Source: an uncultured Eubacteriales bacterium (GTDB lineage Bacteria > Bacillota > Clostridia > Oscillospirales > Acutalibacteraceae). Taken from it: a stretch of 27,258 bases of DNA. The notes under the pieces are model-generated. The model saw only the letters and a program-made list of their open reading frames with translations. It was not told the origin of the DNA and searched no databases. Numbering within the stretch: the stretch's first letter is position 1; every line of letters begins with the position of its first letter. The DNA lies in contig ONIF01000011.1 of the NCBI GenBank assembly GCA_900317795.1, positions 1 through 27,258 on the forward strand. The letters are read 5' to 3'. The translations under genes and the position numbers were made by a program. Shown piece by piece: positions 15,656-23,546 of the stretch.

Positions 15656-16733
15656 TATTTTTCATCCTCTCTCTGCATACAACTATTTCCGGCATCAGAG
15701 GACAACCGCCCATGCAAAATTCTTTGTGCGGACATTCCGGACAAGCTCCGCGCATTTTATTCCTGATCTTTTCAAACCCCTCCGAATTCCATGCCTGTTC
15801 GATAGTATTATTTTTCAGGTCAACGGTATAACCCTCATCCTCAGTGCAAAAGCTGCACGGAAGCATTTTCATATCAGCAGAGATATAAGCAGACCATCTT
15901 GCCGCTTCGCAGGTATCAAGACTTTCCGAAAATGTATTGTTAAGACCTATCAGAGCCGGCACAGTGCAGGAATCAAAGCCTATTTTATAGGGAAATGTAT
16001 AATTGTCAATGTATTGCAGGAAAGCCGAAAAATCCTTGTTGTCACTTGTTATCATCTCGCCCTTTGTTCCAAGACCTCTGGGCTTGTGCAGAAGAAAGAT
16101 GATTGCGTTTATCCCATCAGGAAAGCCGTTTCCGAACTGTCTGTATTTTTTTTGCAGACGCAGGAGAGCTTCATTGACTGTCGATCTTGAAATAACATAG
16201 TGGATATTTGTTTTTACACCTGCCCTCAGAAGCATATCAATAGCCCTGTGGGTATAGTCACTGCGGTACCAGCTCACGGCAACGGCACCGCAGTATTTTT
16301 TGCACAGCTTTGCAATATCTTCTGTCATACCAAGACCGGATGTAGTAAAATTTGGAACAATACCGTTTTCTCTGCATATTTTCAGTATTTCTTCAAAATG
16401 CTCATGCTGATCCGGGTCGCCTCTGCCGCCAAGGGCAAACTGATATGTCCTGCCCCGGCACTGCTCTGCTATGCTCCTGAAATCCTCCGGTCTCATATTT
16501 GGTTTATGTATTTCCGAACCGCTTTGATAGCATTGTACTCCCGCTTTCAGGCAAAGACCGCTTTTTCCGTGTTTACAATGCCCCATAATGCCAACGTCAA
16601 GCAGTTCGGGAAATACACCCATAAACGGATCAGAATCAACCGCCTTGCCGTTTTCGTCCTTGCCTATCCTGACATATCTCCCTGTTTTTTCATTAAAAGC
16701 AGAAACATAATCCTTCTCGTTATGTAATTGCAT
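15639..16733 (-). CDS. Radical-SAM-like protein with SPASM domain and atypical cysteine spacing
   Basis: A 364-residue protein. The C-terminal third has a clear SPASM cysteine pattern: C275, C293-x2-C296, C331-x2-C334-x5-C340-x3-C344, C353, ending in FCMGGCP. The N-terminal core resembles radical SAM enzymes (an FALGGRGDPDQHEHF segment near 99-113 and a TTSGLGM segment near 130). However, the usual CxxxCxxC is replaced by C53-x7-C61-x6-C68 in GHCKHGKSGLCLKAGVQC. Either this family ligates its 4Fe-4S cluster in a non-standard way or it has changed activity. SPASM proteins typically modify peptides or proteins post-translationally. The gene overlaps the start of Ser-tag protein A by 17 bases. 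A GAGGTGAT site fixes the start at 16733. Confidence 0.85.
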   Translation of the reverse strand: MQLHNEKDYVSAFNEKTGRYVRIGKDENGKAVDSDPFMGVFPELLDVGIMGHCKHGKSGLCLKAGVQCYQSGSEIHKPNMRPEDFRSIAEQCRGRTYQFALGGRGDPDQHEHFEEILKICRENGIVPNFTTSGLGMTEDIAKLCKKYCGAVAVSWYRSDYTHRAIDMLLRAGVKTNIHYVISRSTVNEALLRLQKKYRQFGNGFPDGINAIIFLLHKPRGLGTKGEMITSDNKDFSAFLQYIDNYTFPYKIGFDSCTVPALIGLNNTFSESLDTCEAARWSAYISADMKMLPCSFCTEDEGYTVDLKNNTIEQAWNSEGFEKIRNKMRGACPECPHKEFCMGGCPLMPEIVVCRERMKNNENKN

Positions 16734-16742
16734 AATATCACC

Positions 16743-17837
16743 TCAATCTCCGGCAAATACTGGTACAAGGGCATAAAACGGCTGTATCTCACCGCATTCC
16801 TCCGGTGAGGGAAATTCGTTGATATGGGAAGCTGTCAGCCATTCTACAGAATCTCCGTTTCCAAATAATTCGCTGTAGGTAAAATATGATCTCTTGGCTT
16901 TGGTTTTATGCCATATCTGTCCGAACTCAGGGAATACTATCGGCGAATCATAGACCATGAGAGAATAATCTCTTTTTTCCTGTTTTTCTTTATGCTTGTA
17001 TTCATCAATTATCTCATCCATGAACGAATTGCCGGAACCCGACTTATAAATATAGCTGTTATATTCGTCCTTTACAGGTCCGACCGCCTTGAATTTTTTC
17101 AGCAATTCCTTTGTTTCCTCTATGCACTCGTCAAGATATCTTTGATATTTTTCTGTTTCAAGCTCATCCTTGATATATTCAAAAAAGTATTTTCCGCCCC
17201 TGCCTGTTCTTTTTCTCTTGCCTGATTTTTCTCTTTTTAATCGCCGAAGCTTGCTTTCCTGCTGTTTTATAAAATCATCAATATTCTCCCACAATCCTGT
17301 TGTCAGAACGTTCTTCATATCATAGCCGAGAAAATCATAGCACATCCCGCCCGCAAGATCGCCGAGCAGATCAGTATAGCGAAGATCAAGTATGTATCTT
17401 CTGAAAACACCTTCGCCGACAATAACATCCGTTATACAGCTGAACTGATTGCAAACACGGAAGATAGTATTCTGAAAGCTCTTCTCTGTCTTGATTACCG
17501 GAACATCCTCCGGCACTAAAATAAGATCTTTTGACGGTGCATAGGTAGATTTTGTGCTGAGCCGCTTCTTTAAAACATCCTCAACTACTTCCTCCATATC
17601 ATCGCTGTCACAGAATTTTTCCCCGTTCCATGTGCCGGTAAAGCGGTCGTCAATACGGGAATATGAAAGCCAAATATCATCGTTTTCTTCGGTTATTTTA
17701 AGATCATGTCTGCGCTTTCTTTCAAGCTCTATGAGTATCAGCCTGCGGATATCGGTATCGCTAACAAGGCGTGTGTCCACATTTGTTCCCATGCCCCAGC
17801 CTGACGGGTAATACAGGATATAGTATTTTTCATTCAT
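16743..17837 (-). CDS. Unknown 364-residue operon protein
   Basis: I do not recognise this family. The N-terminal 100 residues are mixed alpha/beta and start MNEKYYILYYPSGWGMGTN. The centre (about 210-255) is a strongly basic helix-rich stretch (SKLRRLKREKSGKRKRTGRG) followed by an acidic coiled-coil-like segment. The C-terminus ends with aromatic-rich sequence YALVPVFAGD. No catalytic motif, signal peptide or membrane segment is seen. The basic patch could bind nucleic acid. It is nine bases upstream of the radical-SAM-like gene and five bases downstream of a family F gene, and it has its own AAGGA site eight bases before the ATG. Confidence 0.75.
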   Translation of the reverse strand: MNEKYYILYYPSGWGMGTNVDTRLVSDTDIRRLILIELERKRRHDLKITEENDDIWLSYSRIDDRFTGTWNGEKFCDSDDMEEVVEDVLKKRLSTKSTYAPSKDLILVPEDVPVIKTEKSFQNTIFRVCNQFSCITDVIVGEGVFRRYILDLRYTDLLGDLAGGMCYDFLGYDMKNVLTTGLWENIDDFIKQQESKLRRLKREKSGKRKRTGRGGKYFFEYIKDELETEKYQRYLDECIEETKELLKKFKAVGPVKDEYNSYIYKSGSGNSFMDEIIDEYKHKEKQEKRDYSLMVYDSPIVFPEFGQIWHKTKAKRSYFTYSELFGNGDSVEWLTASHINEFPSPEECGEIQPFYALVPVFAGD

Positions 17838-17842
17838 ATGGT

Positions 17843-18298
17843 CTATCCTTTTTTCTGTTCTGCATATTTTGCATTTATATATTCCATATTCTTTCTGAAA
17901 TCCTCAGTACAGTCCCTGTATGAAATGCCTTGTGATTCTTCATATGCTTCATCGCCGGTATTGTATATCAATATTTCTTCGGTTATATATGGTAGGAAAT
18001 CAGAAATAAAATCATATGTCTGCCATGCGTCATGTGAAGCGTTGTACTCGTATTTTATATACAGAATACCTGTTTCCTTATCATACTTCGCTATACTGTA
18101 TTCTAACATACCATTCACATTGTAATATTCCTCATCCTGATCCACATATTGGGATAGAATTGTTTTTAAAATATCAGACCTTACGGCTGTCCAGTTCTTT
18201 GCATTTACCGCTCTTTCAATATCCTCCCTGAACTGCTCTTTTATTATTCCCCTGTATTCAAACCAGCAATAAAAGCTCATGTTATCGTTCACATCCAT
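17843..18298 (-). CDS. Family F protein, copy 2 (unknown function)
   Basis: A 151-residue acidic protein. After a short MDVNDN extension it reads MSFYCWFEYRGIIKEQFRED, matching the family pattern, then NWTAV, and FLPYITEEILIY in the same place as the LPFITE segment of the other copies. I keep the ATG at 18298 because AAGGG lies six bases upstream, while the in-frame ATG at 18280 lacks a good site. Ten bases overlap the end of copy 1, so the two are translationally coupled. It is closest in length to copy 1. No motif suggests a reaction. Confidence 0.78.
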   Translation of the reverse strand: MDVNDNMSFYCWFEYRGIIKEQFREDIERAVNAKNWTAVRSDILKTILSQYVDQDEEYYNVNGMLEYSIAKYDKETGILYIKYEYNASHDAWQTYDFISDFLPYITEEILIYNTGDEAYEESQGISYRDCTEDFRKNMEYINAKYAEQKKG

Positions 18299-18732
18299 TC
18301 TGTACCCTTTTCTTCATACTTACGGTTACATTCATTTATCCTGAGCATAAAATCTTCTGTCACGTCATTATATTCCTTACCAGTGTCATACAGATTTTCT
18401 TCCCATTCATGAAAGAATATGATCTTTTCCGTAATAAACGGCAGATGCGTATCCAGAAATTTCTCCGTATTGTAATTGTCGCTGATGTAATTATAAGTAT
18501 ATTTTATTTCAAGCAGACCACTGTCCGGGTCATATCGGAAATAATCATTTTCAAAGGGCTTTCGGCTGCTGCTTATGAATATCAGGCCATAATCGTCCCA
18601 GTTTTTAAATAGTATCTTTAATTCTTCAGACTGAACAGCTGTCCAGTTTCCCTTTGAAACAGCTGTTTCTATATCCCTTCTGTATTTCGGTTTAACAATT
18701 CCATTATATTCAAACGAACAATAATAACTCAT
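18289..18732 (-). CDS. Family F protein, copy 1 (unknown function)
   Basis: A 147-residue acidic protein beginning MSYYCSFEYNGIVKPKYRRD, with NWTAV near residue 30 and HLPFITEKIIFFHEWEENLY near residue 100. It aligns along most of its length with the other two copies in this operon. The ribosome binding site is weak (AAAGAAAT), so translation may depend on the upstream LRR gene 36 bases away. The adjacent pair of copies probably arose by tandem duplication; the third copy is separated from them by five genes. Function unknown. Confidence 0.78.
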   Translation of the reverse strand: MSYYCSFEYNGIVKPKYRRDIETAVSKGNWTAVQSEELKILFKNWDDYGLIFISSSRKPFENDYFRYDPDSGLLEIKYTYNYISDNYNTEKFLDTHLPFITEKIIFFHEWEENLYDTGKEYNDVTEDFMLRINECNRKYEEKGTEWM

Positions 18733-18768
18733 ATTTCTTTTACTGAAACAGAACCCCTGAACAGACGG

Positions 18769-20613
18769 TTATTCTGCTCCGGCTCCTCCAATGTACATGG
18801 TACATAGCCGTTTATCATCTTCGATGTGCTCCTGACTGTCAGATAAGCTTTCCCAATCCATCATAAGATGGACATGCTCCAGCTTGTTCTGAATGATCCC
18901 GACCATTTTTTCATCGTGACATTCATGGAAATAGTTGTTCATCTCTCCCAGTGTATCAAGATTCACCAGATATGAAAATTCCAGCAGGCTTTGAACAAGG
19001 GTATATTCTCCGTTATATGAAAGATTTTGGAAAACATCCATCAGATTGTCCTTGATATATTGCTCTGCCTCGGGCATCCTGCTGTCCATATATATCTGCA
19101 CAATAACAGGTGTTATTTTTTCCCGATCATCAGAACCGGATTCAAAATCTTTTGAGATAAGAAGTCTTACGACCGTTTCATATAGTTCCCATAGCTTTTC
19201 AGGATCATCAACCTTAAAACGGTGTCTTCCGATCTGTATTGTTTTCAGGGAATCACATCCGAAAAATGTTGAGGGCAGAAATTCAATATACTTGTTTTCA
19301 GGAAATACGATTGTTTTAAGACTTGTGCAGTTCTGGAACGCTGTGCCGCCCAGCTCGTCAAGGCTTTGCGGCAGCTTGACCTCGGTCAATCCGGAACAGC
19401 CTTCAAAAGCCCAGTGATTTATTGCTTCTAAACCCTCTGAAAATTCCAACTCGGTTATTGAAGTACAATTCCTGAAAGCCCTCTCACCTATGGACTTTAC
19501 CGTATATGGAATAAACACGCTGCCAAGCCTTGTACAGCCGTTGAAAGCGTCATTATCTATTGCATGAAGACCGTTCGGAAATACAACACTTCTTATAAAT
19601 TTATCATCCTTGAACACCTCTTCCGCTATAAGCAGCACATCACCGGGTATATGTACAATATCTTCTGTCTTTTTGTGTTTCAGCAGAATATGGTTTTCCG
19701 AGACGATAAAGTCCTTTTTGATCCTTTTGAAGTACAGAGTTTCATCAAAAGCCTGATATCCCACAGAGACCAACCTCGGCGGCATAAGAATAAAAGAAAG
19801 ACACAGGCAGTTATAAAATGCCTTTCCGCCTATCATCAGCAAGCTTTCAGGAAAACGGATCTCCTCCAGACCGCTTGATTCAAAAGCACTGCTGCCGATC
19901 TCTTCAAGCCCCTCTGGCAGGTCTATCTTTTTCAAAGATCCGCACCCGTAAAAAGCATCTGCCTCTATCTCCTTCAGCTTTTCCGGCAAGATCACCTCAC
20001 GCAAGGCACTGCACCAATAAAACAGCTCCGAAGATAAACATTTCATGTCTTTCGGCAGTACTGCCTTTTTGATCGATGTACATTCTTTGAATACACCATT
20101 GTTCAGCATAACTCCTTCCGGAAGTTTTATCTCAGTCAGGTCAGCGCAGGATTCAAAAGCATTCTGATCTATGAATTCCAGACCTTGGGGAAAGCTGATG
20201 TTTTTGAGAGAACGGCAGTTCATAAAAGCCTTGCTGCCTATATACCGTACTCTTGCGGGAATATTTATCTCTCCGAGCATATAACAGTTCTGAAATAATG
20301 AATCGCTTATGGCAACAACGTCTGAAGGGAGTCTGATACTTTCCAGAGAAAAGCAATCGGCAAAAGCTCCGGCGCAGATAAGTGTTACACTGTCTGGAAT
20401 AGAAACACTTTTCAGACGGCGGCAATTTTTGAAGCAGTCTCTGCTGATCTCGGTTATAGTGTCGGGTATCACCATATCGGTGATACCCTCCTCTTCTGTG
20501 TATTTCAGAAGCCTTGTGCCTGCAATATGTAGTCCCGGCTCATTCGTGCTGTTTGGAGACGGAAATTCATCCTTTTCAATGCCGTTGTGATATACAATAT
20601 TATTGATGCTCAT
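18769..20613 (-). CDS. Cytoplasmic BspA-like leucine-rich repeat protein
   Basis: The 614-residue protein is built from about 16 repeats of the LRR_5/BspA type, in the pattern F..C..L..I.LP..L..I...AF. They form two blocks (about residues 45-300 and 330-470) separated by a non-repeat insert with KKTEDIVHIPGDVL. The last 140 residues are helical and acidic, unlike the repeats. There is no signal peptide, Gram-positive anchor or secretion motif, in contrast to most BspA-like surface proteins, so an intracellular recognition or scaffold role is more likely. The ATG at 20613 has AAGGT eight bases upstream. It lies 11 bases after the AAA+ gene, suggesting an ATPase plus recognition protein pair. 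Confidence 0.88.
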   Translation of the reverse strand: MSINNIVYHNGIEKDEFPSPNSTNEPGLHIAGTRLLKYTEEEGITDMVIPDTITEISRDCFKNCRRLKSVSIPDSVTLICAGAFADCFSLESIRLPSDVVAISDSLFQNCYMLGEINIPARVRYIGSKAFMNCRSLKNISFPQGLEFIDQNAFESCADLTEIKLPEGVMLNNGVFKECTSIKKAVLPKDMKCLSSELFYWCSALREVILPEKLKEIEADAFYGCGSLKKIDLPEGLEEIGSSAFESSGLEEIRFPESLLMIGGKAFYNCLCLSFILMPPRLVSVGYQAFDETLYFKRIKKDFIVSENHILLKHKKTEDIVHIPGDVLLIAEEVFKDDKFIRSVVFPNGLHAIDNDAFNGCTRLGSVFIPYTVKSIGERAFRNCTSITELEFSEGLEAINHWAFEGCSGLTEVKLPQSLDELGGTAFQNCTSLKTIVFPENKYIEFLPSTFFGCDSLKTIQIGRHRFKVDDPEKLWELYETVVRLLISKDFESGSDDREKITPVIVQIYMDSRMPEAEQYIKDNLMDVFQNLSYNGEYTLVQSLLEFSYLVNLDTLGEMNNYFHECHDEKMVGIIQNKLEHVHLMMDWESLSDSQEHIEDDKRLCTMYIGGAGAE

Positions 20614-20624
20614 AAACGTTTACC

Positions 20625-21794
20625 TTATATGTAACTTTTGTTGAACATAATATACTCAAGACCGTCTTTCTCCAGAATTTCCTCCGGATCAAAATCATCG
20701 TTGTCACGGCTGTCTCCGCAGTATATATTCTGTATCTTATCGACTGGAAGTTTAAACTGAAAACTGTGCTCGTCAAACTCAAGATCCTTCAAAAGAAATT
20801 CTATCGTAATAATACGCTGCTTCATTTTGCGCTTGCGGTATTTTATCTCAATGCTTGCAAAGTCCTCGTTGAAGAAATTAAGCATATTCATCTGAGGAGC
20901 AGAACTGCTCTTGTTCCTGAAATGCAGGCTCACAGCAAATTCCGGCGAGGAACGCACATCTCTTGAAATATTCAGATCATTGACAGCTTCTTCTACGGAT
21001 ATACCTGAATTGACCTCAAAAATGATGGCACGAAGTGCATCATAGCTGATCTTTGACATAAATGAATAATTCAGAATGATCTTACACTGATCCTGATATT
21101 CAGGCTTGATGTTATCACGTGAGTAAAGCATTATTTCCTTTGGTGTGGGATAAGTGAAACGGAAGTGGTAGTGTATCCTGCCGGGACGATCAATCAGATA
21201 GTTATTGATGGTACTGATCTCATTACATGTGAGAATAAACATCTTTTTCCCTGAAGAGATACCATCAAACAACTCCAGAAGTTCTGTCTGATGAGAAAAC
21301 ATCATTCCACTGACTGAGTTATGATTCATCCCGAATCCGAAACCCATATCGTTATTGATTCCGCAGGTATTGTGATCCTCTCCGAATCGCTTTTCAAACT
21401 CATCAAACAGTATTACAACTTCCTGATCTATCTTTCGCAAAAATGTGCTGATTCCTTCATAGTATTTATCAACCACAATAACGGGGATCCCTCTCTTTAC
21501 GGCTTCTACAGCCGTCATCTTTATGAATAAGGTCTTCCCCATACCTTTAGCCCCCGAGAGCAGGACGCCGAAATTCCTGCTGAAACGTTCAAAGGCACTG
21601 AAAATCTTTTCAAGCTTTTCATAATGCTGTCCGTAGACTTTTTTCTCATGGATAGATATATCACCGTAATCATCAAGATATAAGCCCGTATCAGAATCCA
21701 ACCGCACGGAGTAAACCTTAGCGTCCAGCTTGTCGGTGATGGTCATACTGCCTTCAAAAATATTATACCGGTTGTCTATGTGTATAATTTTCAT
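20625..21794 (-). CDS. AAA+ ATPase, third gene product type of the operon core
   Basis: The 389-residue protein has Walker A GAKGMGKT (81-88), Walker B VVILFDEFE (126-134), a sensor-1 asparagine in ILTCNE (187-192) and a likely arginine finger in DRPGRIHYHF (202-211). All key residues for ATP hydrolysis are present. The first 75 residues form a separate N-terminal region, and the last 100, with several basic residues, a C-terminal extension. AAA+ proteins of this shape remodel proteins or DNA complexes. I start at the ATG at 21794 because GAGGAGA is seven bases upstream; the open frame reaches 21812, but then that site would be inside the coding sequence. It is 14 bases after the acidic first gene, so they are probably partners. 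Confidence 0.88.
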   Translation of the reverse strand: MKIIHIDNRYNIFEGSMTITDKLDAKVYSVRLDSDTGLYLDDYGDISIHEKKVYGQHYEKLEKIFSAFERFSRNFGVLLSGAKGMGKTLFIKMTAVEAVKRGIPVIVVDKYYEGISTFLRKIDQEVVILFDEFEKRFGEDHNTCGINNDMGFGFGMNHNSVSGMMFSHQTELLELFDGISSGKKMFILTCNEISTINNYLIDRPGRIHYHFRFTYPTPKEIMLYSRDNIKPEYQDQCKIILNYSFMSKISYDALRAIIFEVNSGISVEEAVNDLNISRDVRSSPEFAVSLHFRNKSSSAPQMNMLNFFNEDFASIEIKYRKRKMKQRIITIEFLLKDLEFDEHSFQFKLPVDKIQNIYCGDSRDNDDFDPEEILEKDGLEYIMFNKSYI

Positions 21795-21808
21795 TTGACT
21801 ATCTCCTC

Positions 21809-22954
21809 TCAACGTTCTTTTTTGTATTCAATAAACGTATAGATACTGTTTGCTGTTCTGACAATGTGCTTTATCTCGGTTTCGGAGATAAGCTCCTCAC
21901 TATGGAACATTACCGGAGATGTATGCAGCTTTTCCTCAGGAATGGGCGCCACATTCGATTCGGGATCATAGATCGTCATTTCTTCACCGATCACAATAGG
22001 GAGAATCTTTCCGACAAAGCCCTGTATGTTATCATAGCCAGCTCCGTCCTCCGGAGTCCTTGTCTGCTCATGCAGGTCGGTAACGGACAGAACAGTGATA
22101 GTTATGGTGTGTTTATCAAACAGCCTGGTTTCCTCAGCCAGCACTTTGTTAATATCATCATCGTCGTCAATATCCTCCGTCCACTCGCCTTCCTCCTCAT
22201 CGTCGTCAATATCCTCTGTCCACTCGTCTTCCTCTTCGTCTTCCTCTTCTTCGTCCTCGTCATTATCCCAGACTTTTTCATTCAAGCCGTCTAAAACGTC
22301 TTTGCTTTCATAGTCTATTTCTTCGTTACTTGTAAGGAAGGCTGCATACTCCTGCTTATCATAGGAATAGTCTTCGTTCGGATCAAAAAGAAAATCGAAA
22401 AGCTCAGAAATATACTCATATCCGTCCTCTTCACCGCGGTACTGACCCCAGAATTTCGGATCCTCGTTTTCCTCATCTCTTCCGCCATAATCGCTTTCGA
22501 TCTCCTTATCAAGGATCGGCATCACATAACCGTCACTTTCAGAGACATAAGCGAGCATCTTTATTTCCGCATTTTGTCCGATAATAAGCCATACAAGTTT
22601 ATATCCCTCTGAGGAATATTCCTCAATTAGTTTCTCATCCTCGACGAGCTTTATATCGGACTTTACACCGTTGATAAACTCGATATTGTAATAATTGAGT
22701 TCTCTTGGTGTCTTACCGACCAGAGTGAAGAGTCTGGCTGCATTTTCCAGCTCGAAGTTCTCGCTAAAGGACAGAAAGCTTTCCTCACCGTCAGGAAGAT
22801 CGGGCATAAAGTATTTACTTTTGATTCCCTTTTTCTGCATGAGTTCCACAAGTGCGGACTGAACATACCAGAACTTTCTGTTATATTCCATTGCTTCAAG
22901 CTTTCTGTTGATCCTCCATGCATAGTTGATACCAATGTTACTCTTGTTTTCCAT
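21809..22954 (-). CDS. Acidic unknown protein, first gene of the long operon
   Basis: A 381-residue protein I do not recognise. The N-terminal 200 residues look globular. Residues about 215-270 are extremely acidic and include a tandem repeat of E-W-T-E-D-I-D-D-D. The C-terminal 100 residues are globular again and contain ILPIVIGEEMTIYDPE. I start at the ATG at 22954, since AGAAAGG lies nine bases upstream; the in-frame ATG at 22963 directly abuts that site. It is separated by 14 bases from the AAA+ gene and is transcribed from an extended -10 promoter that exists in two copies. Acidic linkers also occur in the zinc-ribbon protein of this cluster. The acidic stretch could mimic DNA or bind basic partners, but that is speculation. 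Confidence 0.78.
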   Translation of the reverse strand: MENKSNIGINYAWRINRKLEAMEYNRKFWYVQSALVELMQKKGIKSKYFMPDLPDGEESFLSFSENFELENAARLFTLVGKTPRELNYYNIEFINGVKSDIKLVEDEKLIEEYSSEGYKLVWLIIGQNAEIKMLAYVSESDGYVMPILDKEIESDYGGRDEENEDPKFWGQYRGEEDGYEYISELFDFLFDPNEDYSYDKQEYAAFLTSNEEIDYESKDVLDGLNEKVWDNDEDEEEEDEEEDEWTEDIDDDEEEGEWTEDIDDDDDINKVLAEETRLFDKHTITITVLSVTDLHEQTRTPEDGAGYDNIQGFVGKILPIVIGEEMTIYDPESNVAPIPEEKLHTSPVMFHSEELISETEIKHIVRTANSIYTFIEYKKER

Positions 22955-23004
22955 AATAAACATCCTTTCTGAATTTTTTACCGGCTTTGCCTGGCATTGT
23001 CTGA

Positions 23005-23010
23005 ATTATA
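23005..23010 (-). promoter_or_regulatory. Extended -10 promoter of the long operon (proximal copy)
   Basis: On the minus strand TGCTATAAT forms an extended -10, with TATAAT at 23010-23005, giving a leader of about 40 bases before the ATG at 22954. The -35 is poor (TTTACT-like), as expected for an extended -10 promoter or one needing activation. The same element recurs at 23304-23299. Confidence 0.6.
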
Positions 23011-23102
23011 GCATGCCGGGTGCCGAGTAAATACCATCAAAACATACCGATATTGCGGATAAGAAAAAAATATCTAATTTTTTTGTTTGGGGTTTTTTCT
23101 GC

Positions 23103-23108
23103 TATAAT
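23103..23108 (+). promoter_or_regulatory. Rightward extended -10 promoter in copy 1
   Basis: TGCTATAAT with TATAAT at 23103-23108; the -35 is not clear. It would transcribe through copy 2 into the WYL gene. Its transcript includes GAGCC/GGCTC (about 23170-23186), a small hairpin that is broken in copy 2. Confidence 0.5.
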
Positions 23109-23248
23109 ATTATTTATCATAGTATTTCGAGTAGCCTCATCGTAAAAAAATTTCTATACCGCAATTTAGGAGCCATAAACAGGCTCTAAGACCGGTGAGA
23201 TGGTAAAATCAATATGAAAGGAGGCAAAGCATTGCAGACAGTAGCAAT

Positions 23249-23546
23249 AATAAACATCCTTTCTGAATTTTTTACCGGCTTTGCCTGGCATTGTCTGAAT
23301 TATAGCATACCGGGTACCGAGTAAATACCATCAAAACATACCGATATTGCGGATAAGAAAGGATTGTGATTTTTTTGCTTTTGGTATTTTTTTCTGCTAT
23401 AATAGTATTTATCATAGTATTTTGAGTAGCTTCATCGTAAAAAATTTTCTATACCGCAATTTAGGAGCTATAAGCAGTATTTTTAAGACGGGTAAGATGG
23501 TAAAATCAACATGAAAGGAGGCAAAAAAATGTCAGACAGTAGCAAT
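23249..23546. repeat. Tandem duplication of the divergent promoter region, copy 2
   Basis: The second copy carries the working start of the WYL gene (ATG at 23529, AAAGGAGG at 23514-23521). It also holds another minus-strand extended -10 (TATAAT at 23304-23299), so leftward transcription from here passes through copy 1 into the long operon. Confidence 0.92.
23375..23403 (+). promoter_or_regulatory. Promoter of the WYL regulator gene
   Basis: TTGCTT (23375-23380), a 17-base spacer, and TATAAT (23398-23403) preceded by TGC, so an extended -10. It lies about 110 bases upstream of the ribosome binding site. The stretch CCGATATTGCGG (23341-23352), an imperfect palindrome present in both copies, is a candidate operator between the divergent promoters. 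Confidence 0.6.

Larger units (their letters stand above)
22955..23248. repeat. Tandem duplication of the divergent promoter region, copy 1
   Basis: This segment and 23249-23546 are clearly homologous over almost their full length (offset 294 at the left, 298 at the right). The unit runs from the base before the start codon of the acidic gene to about codon 6 of the WYL gene. In copy 1 the WYL ribosome binding site (23217-23224) is intact, but the start codon region reads ATTG instead of ATG and the frame soon ends in copy 2. Several dozen substitutions and small indels show the duplication is not very recent. Confidence 0.92.
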
